Positions 7,049 through 15,582 of a stretch of DNA of 42,695 nt are shown one piece after another; the first letter of the stretch is position 1; every line of letters begins with the position of its first letter. Made by a program: the position numbers and the translations under genes. Location: the NCBI GenBank assembly GCA_905214525.1, contig CAJMMN010000019.1, positions 1-42,695 of the forward strand, in the 5' to 3' direction. The notes under the pieces are model-generated. The model searched no databases. It was given only the letters and a program-made list of their open reading frames with translations, and was not told where the DNA came from. Source of the stretch: an uncultured bacterium (GTDB lineage: Bacteria > Actinomycetota > Coriobacteriia > Coriobacteriales > Coriobacteriaceae).

Positions 7049-9046
7049 CTACTGCAGGTCCAGCTGGTCCAGGTATTCCTTGCCGTGCTCGGAGATATGG
7101 CGCTTGCGGCCCGCCTCGTCGTTGCCCAGCAAAAGGTTGAACATGGTTTCCATCTTGGTGACGTCCTCGGGCTCCACCTTGATCAGGCGGCGCGTCTCGG
7201 GATTCATAGTGGTGAGCCACATCATGTCCGGGTCGTTCTCACCAAGACCCTTGGAGCGGTTGATAGAGCACTTCTGGTCGCCGATTTCCTTGAGGATGCC
7301 GTTTTTCTCGAGCTCGGTGTAGGCAAAGTAGGTCTTCTCTTTGCAGTTGATCTCGTAGAGCGGCGATTCGGCGATATACACATAACCTTCGTCGATAAGC
7401 GTGGGCACCAGGCGGTAGAGCATGGTGAGCACGAGCGTGCGGATGTGATAGCCGTCGACGTCGGCGTCCGTACAGATGATGACCTTGTTCCAGTTGAGGT
7501 TGTCCAGGTCAAAGACACCAAGGTTCTTGATGCGCTTGTCCTTGATCTCCACGCCGCAGCCCAGCACGCGCATAAGGTCCATGATGATGTCGGACTTAAA
7601 GATGCGCGGGTAGTCCTCCTTTAGGCAGTTGAGGATCTTGCCGCGGACGGGCATAACGCCCTGGAACTCGGCGTCGCGCGACGTTCGGATGGCGCCAGCT
7701 GCCGAGTCGCCCTCTACGATGTAGATCTCGCGACGGTTTTTGTCCTTGGAACGGCAGTCGATGAACTTCTGCACGCGGTTGGCCATGTCGGTCTTCTGCT
7801 GCAGGTTGGTCTTGATGCTCTGACGCGTCTTCTCGGCATTCTCGCGCGAGCGCTTGTTGATGAGCACCTGCTCCATGATCTTATTGGCGGCGTCCTTGTT
7901 CTCGATCAAGTAGGTCGAGAGGCGCTCCTTAAAGAAGGCGGTCATGGCCTGCTGGATAAAGCGGTTATTGATGGCCTTCTTAGTCTGGTTTTCGTAGGAC
8001 GTCTGGGTGGAGAAGCAGTTGGTCACCAGTACCAGGCAGTCCTGGACGTCCTGCCATTTGATGCCGCTCTCGTTTTTGTTGTACTTGCCCTGTTGCTTGA
8101 TGTAGGCGTCGATGGCGCTGGTCAGAGCACTGCGGGCCGCCTTCTCGGGCGAACCGCCGTTCTCGAGCCAGGAGGAATTGTGGTAGTACTCCTGCATCAT
8201 GAAAGTGCGCGAGAAGCACATGCAAGCAGTGATTTTTACGTTGTAATCGGGCAGGTCCTCGCGATCGCGACCGCGACGGTCGGCCTCGATAAAGAAGGGC
8301 TCGGTAAGGTAGTCGGTACCGACCTTCTCGAGCACGTAGTCCTCGATGCCCTTGGGATAGCAAAAATCCTCTTCGGAAAACTCGCCATCGTCGCCCTCGA
8401 TGCGCAGGCGGAAGGTCACGTTGGCGTTGACCACGGCCTGACGGCGCATGGTCTCGCGATACCAGTCGTGGGGAATGCTAATCGAGGTAAAGACCTCAAG
8501 ATCGGGGCGCCACTTGATGGTGGTGCCGGTGCGGTTCTCGTCGCTGGGCTCAATCTCGAGTGCCTTCTTCTTGGCGCCGACGACCTTGCCTTTCTTAAAG
8601 TGCAGGGAGTACTTGTTGCCGTCGCGCCAGACGGTGACGTCCATGTACTCGGAAGCGTACTGGGTCGCGCACGAGCCCAGGCCGTTGGTGCCGAGCGAGA
8701 AGTCGTAGTCGCCGCCCTGGTTGTTGTTGTACTTGCCGCCGGCGTAGAGCTCGCAGAAGACGAGCTCCCAGTTAAAGCGCTTCTCGGAAGGGTTCCAGTC
8801 GAGCGGGCAGCCACGGCCATTGTCCTCTACCTGAATAGAGCCATCGCGAAAGGCGGTGAGGGTGATGAGCTTGCCGTAGCCCTGGCGCGCCTCGTCAACG
8901 GCGTTGGACAGGATCTCGAAGGCGGCATGCGCGCAACCGTCGAGTCCGTCCGAGCCAAAGATGACGGCGGGGCGCAGGCGTACGCGCTCCTCGTCCTTGA
9001 GCTGGCGGATACTGTCGTTACCATAGTTTGCGGTGTTTTTTGCCAT
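7049..9046 (-). CDS. Type IIA DNA topoisomerase subunit B (ParE/GyrB-like, divergent)
   Basis: A 665-residue ATPase/TOPRIM subunit. GHKL motifs are EILSNAVDEA (about 44-53, with Glu44 and Asn48) and EDNGRG (about 74-79). The ATP-lid motif is GTNGLGSCATQYAS instead of the usual GGLHGVGASVVNALS. TOPRIM motifs are VEGDSAAG and DADVDGYHIRTL, followed by RSKGLGEND. The common KRPGMYIG segment is also altered (LRPAVIFGSDGLDGC). These changes mark a divergent B-subunit lineage, not plain GyrB. I chose ATG at 9046, as the sequence from there matches the family N-terminus (NYGNDSIRQL) and GAGAGAGCGAG precedes it. In-frame ATGs at 9145 and about 9079 would add residues unlike the family. A perfect SOS-type box lies about 100 bp upstream. 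Confidence 0.9.
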   Translation of the reverse strand: MAKNTANYGNDSIRQLKDEERVRLRPAVIFGSDGLDGCAHAAFEILSNAVDEARQGYGKLITLTAFRDGSIQVEDNGRGCPLDWNPSEKRFNWELVFCELYAGGKYNNNQGGDYDFSLGTNGLGSCATQYASEYMDVTVWRDGNKYSLHFKKGKVVGAKKKALEIEPSDENRTGTTIKWRPDLEVFTSISIPHDWYRETMRRQAVVNANVTFRLRIEGDDGEFSEEDFCYPKGIEDYVLEKVGTDYLTEPFFIEADRRGRDREDLPDYNVKITACMCFSRTFMMQEYYHNSSWLENGGSPEKAARSALTSAIDAYIKQQGKYNKNESGIKWQDVQDCLVLVTNCFSTQTSYENQTKKAINNRFIQQAMTAFFKERLSTYLIENKDAANKIMEQVLINKRSRENAEKTRQSIKTNLQQKTDMANRVQKFIDCRSKDKNRREIYIVEGDSAAGAIRTSRDAEFQGVMPVRGKILNCLKEDYPRIFKSDIIMDLMRVLGCGVEIKDKRIKNLGVFDLDNLNWNKVIICTDADVDGYHIRTLVLTMLYRLVPTLIDEGYVYIAESPLYEINCKEKTYFAYTELEKNGILKEIGDQKCSINRSKGLGENDPDMMWLTTMNPETRRLIKVEPEDVTKMETMFNLLLGNDEAGRKRHISEHGKEYLDQLDLQ

Positions 9047-9100
9047 ACTCGCTCTCTCGGTGCTCCTTTGCTGCGTTTTAGTCATATAGATAGTCAAGGT

Positions 9101-9129
9101 AGCATAGCCCAGGCCTTGGGCGATTCCAA
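9101..9129 (-). promoter_or_regulatory. Candidate promoter of the topoisomerase operon
   Basis: On the minus strand, TTGGAA (9129-9124) is followed after exactly 17 bp by TATGCT (9106-9101). This gives a transcript leader of about 50 nt before ATG 9046. It is the best sigma-70-like match in the 152-bp gap. Confidence 0.45.
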
Positions 9130-9143
9130 CCAACACGAATTCC

Positions 9144-9161
9144 ATCGAACAATAGTTCGAT
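9144..9161. promoter_or_regulatory. LexA/SOS-type box upstream of the topoisomerase operon
   Basis: ATCGAACAATAGTTCGAT is an 18-bp palindrome whose core fits CGAAC-N4-GTTCG exactly, the LexA site known from Bacillus and Actinobacteria. It lies between the stop of the upstream ATPase gene (9199) and the topoisomerase B start, about 15 bp upstream of the best -35. Identity is by motif match; LexA binding is inference. Confidence 0.7.
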
Positions 9162-9198
9162 TAGATAATGGATGCTTGGGATGCGGGTGGGGTCTGTC

Positions 9199-10581
9199 CT
9201 ATTCAAACATCTGCGGCAGGTCGATGAAGACGGTTCGATCGCTTTCGTCAGCTTCGAAGCCCGAACGGGAGAAGAATCCGTAGCGATGGCACTTGAGCCC
9301 CGTTGCCTCGACTTGGGCGATTTCCTCGTCGACCATTTTTTGCGTGACGGGGGATTTGCGGAACTTTGCTTCGTAGAATGCGTAGCCCTCGGGGTCTTGC
9401 GTTACCACATCGAATTCGCCGCTCGTTTTGTTTGCGGGATCGTCGTACCAGTACTTGCCTATGGCATCGAAAGCCGGTTCGATCTTGCCAGTCCTGTTTT
9501 GCCATACGAGGTATTGACGGCAGATCTCCTCGAACATATGTGGAGTGTAGTTTTCCTCGAAGTCTTGGGAGACGTGACGATCATAGAAGACTTCCGGGTC
9601 GAGCAGCTGACGCGCAGAAGCATTGCGGAAGACGTAGCGATAGTAAAAGAGCGAAAGTGGGTCCACCACAAAGTAGCCAGACTTGCGCTTATTCGTAGGG
9701 TCGTTGATGGGTGCACGCTTTTGGACGATTTCGAGTGACATGAGCTTGTCGAGTACGTCTGCCATGGCCGGACCGCTCGAGACGTGCGACTGTGCCAGCA
9801 CGTCCCCCCAACGGGAGTAACCTTGTGCGAGAGCCCCGAAAACTTCGTTGGCGTTGGTCATCTTCGAGATCTCGGCGTTGAGATAGGACGGTACTTCGCT
9901 TTCTAAGCGGGCGCCAGGTTCTGTGACGAGCTCGATGATATTGTCGCGTACGCTTTGGGACTGATCGATGAGGCGATTGTAAAAGGGGATGCCGCCAAAA
10001 ACGCTATAGAGCCGCACCTTGTCCTCGGGTGAGAACGCGGGATAGAACTTTGCAGCGTCAAAGTAATCCATGGGCTTAAGCTCAAGCGCGAGATCAATTC
10101 GCCCGTAGAGGGGGCTTTCATGCTCGATGAGAGATTTCATAATCTCAACATAGGAGCCGCACAGGACAATGTTTAAACGTGAGTCTTCCCTGTGAGCGTC
10201 GATTGAGGTCTGGAGAATGCTGTCTAAGCCTTTAACCGCATCTCTCAAGTAGGGGTATTCGTCGAGAACGAGGGTAATGTTCTTGTCTTTGGCTTGGGCA
10301 AACAGAAATTCGATGAGCTCGCGGATGCCCGTGAAGGCGAGCGGAGGAAAGCTTAGCGCTTCAGCAGCAAGGGCGGACAGACTCTCGAGGTTGTCTGCCT
10401 CGGAGGTTTGGCGGCACTCGTAATAGATCGTTGCGACGTCCGATAAATCGGTTAGCGCCTGCTTGATGAGCTCACTTTTGCCGACGCGACGCCTTCCGTA
10501 AATGAGAACATTGCGCTGCTCGGGCGCATTGAGTGTTTTCTTAATACGGGCGAGTTCAAGCTCCCTGCCAATGAATTCCAC
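9199..10581 (-). CDS. Archaeal-type ATPase with DUF234/PD-(D/E)XK-like C-terminus
   Basis: A 460-residue protein. The N-terminal ATPase opens with FIGRELELARIKKTL and has Walker A YGRRRVGKSELI (about 28-39) and Walker B ITLVLDEYPYL (about 106). A central winged-helix region (about 235-300) is followed by a nuclease-like part with GEFDVV and YEAKF (about 390-410), the D...EAK pattern of PD-(D/E)XK folds. This matches the widespread AAA_2-DUF234 ATPases, whose function is unknown and often suspected to involve mobile DNA or defence. The start is GTG at 10581, with AAGGAA about 10 nt upstream. That ribosome site lies in the loop of one of four palindromes at 10584-10685. It is upstream of, and in the same direction as, the topoisomerase operon. 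Confidence 0.85.
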   Translation of the reverse strand: MEFIGRELELARIKKTLNAPEQRNVLIYGRRRVGKSELIKQALTDLSDVATIYYECRQTSEADNLESLSALAAEALSFPPLAFTGIRELIEFLFAQAKDKNITLVLDEYPYLRDAVKGLDSILQTSIDAHREDSRLNIVLCGSYVEIMKSLIEHESPLYGRIDLALELKPMDYFDAAKFYPAFSPEDKVRLYSVFGGIPFYNRLIDQSQSVRDNIIELVTEPGARLESEVPSYLNAEISKMTNANEVFGALAQGYSRWGDVLAQSHVSSGPAMADVLDKLMSLEIVQKRAPINDPTNKRKSGYFVVDPLSLFYYRYVFRNASARQLLDPEVFYDRHVSQDFEENYTPHMFEEICRQYLVWQNRTGKIEPAFDAIGKYWYDDPANKTSGEFDVVTQDPEGYAFYEAKFRKSPVTQKMVDEEIAQVEATGLKCHRYGFFSRSGFEADESDRTVFIDLPQMFE

Positions 10582-10583
10582 TT

Positions 10584-10685
10584 ACTCGGTTCCTTCCGAC
10601 TCGGTTTTGTCCGAGTTAATTGTATCGCATGAACAAGTTTATGCTCGAGTTTACTCGGACAAAACCGAGTCGGTTCTGTCCGAGT
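10584..10685. promoter_or_regulatory. Four ACTCGG-N6-CCGAGT palindromes in two inverted pairs
   Basis: Copies lie at 10584-10601, 10599-10616, 10653-10670 and 10668-10685, as two overlapping pairs. Pair one and the reverse complement of pair two are identical over 33 bp except one 6-bp spacer. In the pair next to the ATPase gene that spacer is TTCCTT, so the minus strand reads AAGGAA, the ribosome site of the GTG start. Between the pairs is a TACAAT -10-like box (minus strand, 10624-10619). The layout suggests autoregulation of the ATPase. Confidence 0.75.
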
Positions 10686-10720
10686 AAGTTTGAATAGCGA
10701 ATCGAAATTGTTATGTCCAC

Positions 10721-10969
10721 ATGGCGATGGCGAACATGGTTTCCATAAGCGCCGCGTTCGCGCTTGTTATTGCCGCAATGCGCTGTGTCGCTGAGGCGCA
10801 GATCGTACCGCTCGAAAGCGTCTTTTGGTTGGCGAACCTGGCCACGGGCGTGTTCTGCGGTGCGACGATTTTCGCGGCCACGTTTGCTGTCCTGTGCGCA
10901 ACGTTTTTCACGGCGAAAAGACGCCGTGCCAAGCTCGAGGCAGAACTCGACTCCTCAGACGACATTTAA
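10721..10969 (+). CDS. Hypothetical small membrane protein
   Basis: An 82-residue frame with two hydrophobic stretches (about residues 6-24 and 38-62), then a charged tail (AKRRRAKLEAELDSSDDI). This is the pattern of a two-pass membrane protein with a cytoplasmic C-terminus. A terminator hairpin follows within 10 bp, which supports a real rightward transcript. There is no clear ribosome site at ATG 10721 or the in-frame ATGs just downstream, and I recognise no family. The alternative is a transcribed non-coding stretch. Confidence 0.45.
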   Translation: MAMANMVSISAAFALVIAAMRCVAEAQIVPLESVFWLANLATGVFCGATIFAATFAVLCATFFTAKRRRAKLEAELDSSDDI

Positions 10970-10975
10970 TGCGTA

Positions 10976-11012
10976 ATGGGCCGGCTCTGGGTATCCAGAA
11001 CCAGCCCATTTT
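10976..11012 (+). terminator. Rho-independent terminator after small membrane ORF
   Basis: ATGGGCCGGCTCTGG (10976-10990) pairs, with two mismatches, with CCAGAACCAGCCCAT (10995-11009) around a GTAT loop, followed by TTTT. The T-run is on the plus strand, so it serves the rightward ORF rather than the leftward surface-protein gene ending at 11060. Confidence 0.7.
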
Positions 11013-11059
11013 GATGTTCGATGAGCCGAGTCGGCGCCTCTCACAAAAGTAACTAGGAG

Positions 11060-14000
11060 CTAGCGAGGCCTATCCGAATTGTCCTCATAGGCGGTGTCTT
11101 TTTCGAGCGCCGTGCGGCGGGCGCTGTAGGCGACGAGGCCGGCGCCTGCCACGGCGAGCGCTGCGGCGGCTGCCGTAAGGGGAGCGTTGACATCGCCCGT
11201 GCCCGCAAGCGCGCCCGCTTTTCCGGAGCGCTTGTTATTGCCGTGGTCCTTGCCGCTGCCGGAGCTGCTTCCGCCGGAGCCGCCGCCCTCGTCAGCGCCG
11301 CCGCCACTCGAGCCACCATCGCCGCCCGCTGTCATCGGGGCGTCGTGAAGTCCTGTCGTATCCGCGCTGTCGCAGACGCCGACCTGAACTTCTGAGCGCT
11401 CGCATGCCGCGTCGGGCACATGAAGCTCGTGCAATACGGCATCCAGCGCCGAGTTTGCACCCGGTCGAATTTCCTCGAGCGTTACGGGATCGAGCGCCAC
11501 CAGGTCACGCGCCTTCGCATACAGCGTTACGCGTTTGCCCACTTCGTCGCTCCAACTCTCGGGGATGGCGAAGCTCATGCGGAACTGTGCCGTGCAACCC
11601 GGTGCCAGCACGGCGTTGCCGTTGTCGGCTACCAGCGGGTGCGTCGCAAAATGTTCGCCCAGCGTCTCGAGTGCGTACTTCACGTGTGCCATGTCGTTGG
11701 CCGAAGCGTCCTCGGCAAGCTCTGGATCGTAGATCGATGCCATACGTGCGTTCACTCCGAATTCGATGGATGCGCTGGAGAACGGCTGGCTGGAGCCCTC
11801 TCGATACAGATCGATCGTGCCGGCGGTCAGCAAGGTGTTGCCGTCGTTTCGCACCGTGACCATGAAGGATTCGCCTGCTGCTCCGGGCACCACTGCGCCC
11901 GAGGTGGCAACCGCGCCCGTCGGAGTGGCACATGCCACCAAGGGTACTTCGATGCCGTGCAGCTCTGCCTCGCTCTGCTCCGCGCTCACAATGTGCGTGG
12001 CGAGCGCGGAGAGCATGCCTCCCGACGTCAAAAAAGTCGTTATCTGATCGACGGGATGGTCCAGCTCGCACATCACGAACGGCTCCGTGAACAAATCGCG
12101 TGCCAAGGTGCTGGCGAAGATGCGGAAGTGCTTGCCCATCACTGCTACCGGGTTGCCTTCTTCGTCGTAGGTTTGTCCAACCTTGCCATCGGTGTTCTCC
12201 ACATAGAGCACGCACCTGCCGTTGTTGCTTACGCTAAACGATGCCGGGCCACAGCCTGCGGCACCCACGGGCTGCGTTGCAAATGCCGATGCGCCTCGCG
12301 TCCAAGTAATATGCTGCAGTTGCTCGTTGACGGTTGCCAAAAAGCCCGAATGTTGTGGCCACGGCATCGCACGGGGTACCGTGGCGTCTGGTGACATAAC
12401 GCCCCAGCCCGCAATGGACTGGCCGATCACGGCGTACGATGCGCAGCCGCAACCGTCTGCGGTCTCGTACGCAACGGGCACCACCATTTTGCCGTTGATA
12501 GTTTCGGGCGCGCCCAGCTCGATGCTCGACGGTGCTTGCGGAAAGCGGAGGACCTGACGGAACGTGAGGCTGTCGCCCGAAACGTCCGACCACAGGGTGA
12601 AACATTCCAGCGCAACCTCAGCCTCGCTGCCGAGCGCCTTTTCTGCGGTGGTTCCGCGGCGGTGGAGGTAGGCGCCCGACAGACGTCCGTCGACCAGCGT
12701 CTTGCCCACCGTGATACGCGGGCACTGCAGGCAATGGTAGCCATCCTCTTGCAGGCGGCCGCGCGAGATGCTGCGCCATGACGTATGCGACACCACGCGG
12801 ATCTCGTCATTACTTATGCGCAGGCACACGACGGACAGTATGCCGGCTGTGCTTGCCGTATCGAAAAGGGTGTTGTCGCCGTCGGGGCGCTCGCCCGAGA
12901 CCAGCAGCACGTAGGCGTCCCGGTTTCCCCTCCCGTCCGTATATTCCACCACGTCGAAGTCGTAATCGTATATGCCGTTGCGCTCCACGTCGCCCTCGCC
13001 AAACCCAAGGGGGAAGTCCACGGGCGTGGGGGCAGACCACGTGTCGTTTGCCTTTGTGTGCACTACCAGGCGCGAGCGGCCATTGTCGCCGTAGCGCACC
13101 GAGGCGATACGGAATAGGCACTCCACGCCGGCGATCATCGTTAGCCTCATGTGAGCTTCGCTGAGCACGCCGGAAAACAGCACACTGTCGCTCGAGGGTT
13201 TGATACCGCCACGCTCGTCCTCCGACACGCCGGCAGAATTGGCGTTGGGGTCCGCAACGGCGTTCGTCGCCTGAACGATGTAGGTATACTCATACATCGG
13301 CGCTGCGTTTTCGTCGTTTTCCATCAGTGCGTGGACGAAATGCTCAACCTGTCCCGTGTCGTCGCTCTCCGCGTCTGCCTCGAGCTCAATGCGCGTGACC
13401 GCTTGATCCCAATCGCGCACGACAGGCGCAACGTTTGCGGCAGTGGCATTAACCTCGGCGCGTGCGAGCAGCTCGGCGTTGGTGACGATGGTGGCCGATG
13501 CGATAAATTGCGGCACGCCGCCCGCCTTGATGTCGCCGGGCGTGCCGAAGCAGGCATCCAGCGTGTAAGGCGTATTTCCGCCCAATGCGAGTTCAGAGCG
13601 CTGGAGTACATACTGGTCGCCGTTGTTCACCGACATATTCCACGAATCGAGGAGTGTGGGCCACGATCCCGACCAAGCTTTGGTGGTCCACTTGAACATG
13701 ACGAACTGGAGTATCACATCGACATCGACGTCTGCACCTACGCGCAGTCGCGGAAGCTGGTGTCCATCCGCCTTCTCGTACCCAATGAACAACGTGAGGG
13801 ATGCGGCGCCGCGCACGGCAGACGAGGCGACGCCTGCAACGCCGGCTCCAAAGGTGACGGCAAGCCCGATCTGGATGGTGAAAGAGCCCGACGTGTTGGA
13901 ATAGTCGAGCGAAATGTTCTTGAAAAACGCCGCGCCGCTGCCGTGCGTATGGGCACCCACGGCGAGCGCCAGCTTCGCCAGCACCCAGGGGTTGACGTTT

Positions 14001-15427
14001 AGGAAAAAGGGTACTGGTCCCAAGGTGAACTGTTCGGTCCAGTTGAGGTCGGTTCTTACCTGGAAGAGAGCCTTAATATTGCCGTATGCGGGATCGTTGT
14101 TGTCACCCCAGGTTTTGCCCACCCAATCGTAGGCGAGCGAGCCGTACAGCTGTGTGGCGATATCCATCGTGAACAGCGGCGTGCAATGGTGGCGAAGGAG
14201 CTTGGTGTTCCTTGGATCGGTACCCGAACCGGCACTCATGCTCTTGTACTGATTCCACTTCCCCTCCATCTCGTCGAGGTAGCGGTTTGCCTGCTTGGCG
14301 CCCGACTCGCGCGGTGACTTCTTCCAGTACTCCGGATCCGGATTGCCCGAATCGTTCATATAGCTGGCTGGTTTGTATCCTCCGCCAAACAGTACGTACC
14401 CGGCAAACGAGAAATCGAACAGAATGGGGAACGAGGGCATCCAGCAGGTGAACTTGTTGCCGCCGATGCCAGGAAACGCCGCTGGGAAATCAAACGGAGT
14501 GATCTCTTGGTCCATAGTGGTGGGAATGATGGTGGTCGAGCCCGATTCCGACTTGGCGGCCGGCGCGGTGACAACGGCCATGGGGGAGGAGAGTGTATAG
14601 GTCTTGCCCTGGTAGTCGAGGACAAAGCGCAGCTTGCATCCTTCTTCCAGAAGGCCCGATGCTGCATCGAGGAACTTGTCTTCGAGTGTGAACGTTGCCA
14701 GTTTATCCGAACCCGATGCGCTGGCCTTGATCTGACCGATCTGCGTGACGGTTTCGGGCGAGCTGCCCGCGGCAGGCGTCACTTTGTTGATGCGCAGCGT
14801 TGCCTGTCCACCCTGTGGCAGATGTGCCTGCACGGTAAAGGCGTGCGTATCGGGCTGCTCGTTTGCCGTGTCGTTCTTCGGCAATGCCATGAACGTGGCT
14901 TCAGCGTATTGGATGTCCCATTCGTCGAATGTGAGCTGGCGAAAGTACGGCTCGCCGTCGGAAAGCGGACGCGTGGGCGCGGTTATGGCGGTGCCGCCCT
15001 GGATACGCGCAAGGGGAATCTCGACATCGCGGTAGCCCGCCATGCTAATGGAGATGCCGCCGTTAAAGTCGTACGCGTCGAGAAGCGTCGCCTCGTCTAC
15101 GTAGCCTTCCGAAAGCGGCGCGACCTCAAAGATGGCCGTGCCTTCGTCATCGGTAGTGGCGGTGAGCTGCTTGCCTGCGGCATAGCGCGACGTGAGCGTG
15201 ACCTGCGCTCCCTTGATGGGCATATTCTTGTTGGCGACGTCGACCACGACCACACCGAACATGGTGCGCGAGAGAACGAGCACCCTGAAGGGGTCTTTTT
15301 CATCGGCATAGGCTTCGGTGGGTGCGAACGGCAATATGAAGGCGTTTTCGCTTCCCGGCACGCGCGGCAACATAATGCTCGCTAACGAGGACGCTCCGGC
15401 GACAAGTAACGAACGGCGATCAAGCAT
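11060..15427 (-). CDS. Large cell-wall-anchored surface protein (LAxTG sortase motif)
   Basis: A 1455-residue exported protein. The N-terminus (LDRRSLLVAGASSLASIM) carries a twin-arginine-like RRSLL motif before a hydrophobic core. Residues near 60-130 look like a carboxypeptidase-regulatory/Ig-like beta domain (MPIKGAQVTLTSRYAAG, DDEGTAIFEVAPL). The large middle part is beta-rich and not recognisable. The C-terminus has a Gly/Ser-rich linker, then LAGTGD, a hydrophobic span (LTAAAAALAVAGAGLVAY) and a basic tail (SARRT). This is a sortase signal of the LAxTG kind used by class E sortases. ATG at 15427 has GGGAG 6 nt upstream. The LuxR-type gene lies just upstream in the same direction. It probably acts at the surface in contact with host or polymers; ligand unknown. 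Confidence 0.82.
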   Translation of the reverse strand: MLDRRSLLVAGASSLASIMLPRVPGSENAFILPFAPTEAYADEKDPFRVLVLSRTMFGVVVVDVANKNMPIKGAQVTLTSRYAAGKQLTATTDDEGTAIFEVAPLSEGYVDEATLLDAYDFNGGISISMAGYRDVEIPLARIQGGTAITAPTRPLSDGEPYFRQLTFDEWDIQYAEATFMALPKNDTANEQPDTHAFTVQAHLPQGGQATLRINKVTPAAGSSPETVTQIGQIKASASGSDKLATFTLEDKFLDAASGLLEEGCKLRFVLDYQGKTYTLSSPMAVVTAPAAKSESGSTTIIPTTMDQEITPFDFPAAFPGIGGNKFTCWMPSFPILFDFSFAGYVLFGGGYKPASYMNDSGNPDPEYWKKSPRESGAKQANRYLDEMEGKWNQYKSMSAGSGTDPRNTKLLRHHCTPLFTMDIATQLYGSLAYDWVGKTWGDNNDPAYGNIKALFQVRTDLNWTEQFTLGPVPFFLNVNPWVLAKLALAVGAHTHGSGAAFFKNISLDYSNTSGSFTIQIGLAVTFGAGVAGVASSAVRGAASLTLFIGYEKADGHQLPRLRVGADVDVDVILQFVMFKWTTKAWSGSWPTLLDSWNMSVNNGDQYVLQRSELALGGNTPYTLDACFGTPGDIKAGGVPQFIASATIVTNAELLARAEVNATAANVAPVVRDWDQAVTRIELEADAESDDTGQVEHFVHALMENDENAAPMYEYTYIVQATNAVADPNANSAGVSEDERGGIKPSSDSVLFSGVLSEAHMRLTMIAGVECLFRIASVRYGDNGRSRLVVHTKANDTWSAPTPVDFPLGFGEGDVERNGIYDYDFDVVEYTDGRGNRDAYVLLVSGERPDGDNTLFDTASTAGILSVVCLRISNDEIRVVSHTSWRSISRGRLQEDGYHCLQCPRITVGKTLVDGRLSGAYLHRRGTTAEKALGSEAEVALECFTLWSDVSGDSLTFRQVLRFPQAPSSIELGAPETINGKMVVPVAYETADGCGCASYAVIGQSIAGWGVMSPDATVPRAMPWPQHSGFLATVNEQLQHITWTRGASAFATQPVGAAGCGPASFSVSNNGRCVLYVENTDGKVGQTYDEEGNPVAVMGKHFRIFASTLARDLFTEPFVMCELDHPVDQITTFLTSGGMLSALATHIVSAEQSEAELHGIEVPLVACATPTGAVATSGAVVPGAAGESFMVTVRNDGNTLLTAGTIDLYREGSSQPFSSASIEFGVNARMASIYDPELAEDASANDMAHVKYALETLGEHFATHPLVADNGNAVLAPGCTAQFRMSFAIPESWSDEVGKRVTLYAKARDLVALDPVTLEEIRPGANSALDAVLHELHVPDAACERSEVQVGVCDSADTTGLHDAPMTAGGDGGSSGGGADEGGGSGGSSSGSGKDHGNNKRSGKAGALAGTGDVNAPLTAAAAALAVAGAGLVAYSARRTALEKDTAYEDNSDRPR

Positions 15428-15582
15428 CTTGGGCTCCCATCCCGCAAATATCGGTGGAAATAATCCAATTTTGCGAGAAGACGCCCCGTGGCGGTAGTGC
15501 CATTCAAGGGTCAAAATGTCCAAATTGATCGAGCGAAGCGCCGGGTTCCGGAACGCGTTCGATGTGCTTGGCAGCCCGGTCG

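Noticed and set aside
8093..9283. A 396-codon open frame on the plus strand
   Set aside because: It is antisense to the topoisomerase B gene; the composition is typical of a shadow frame.
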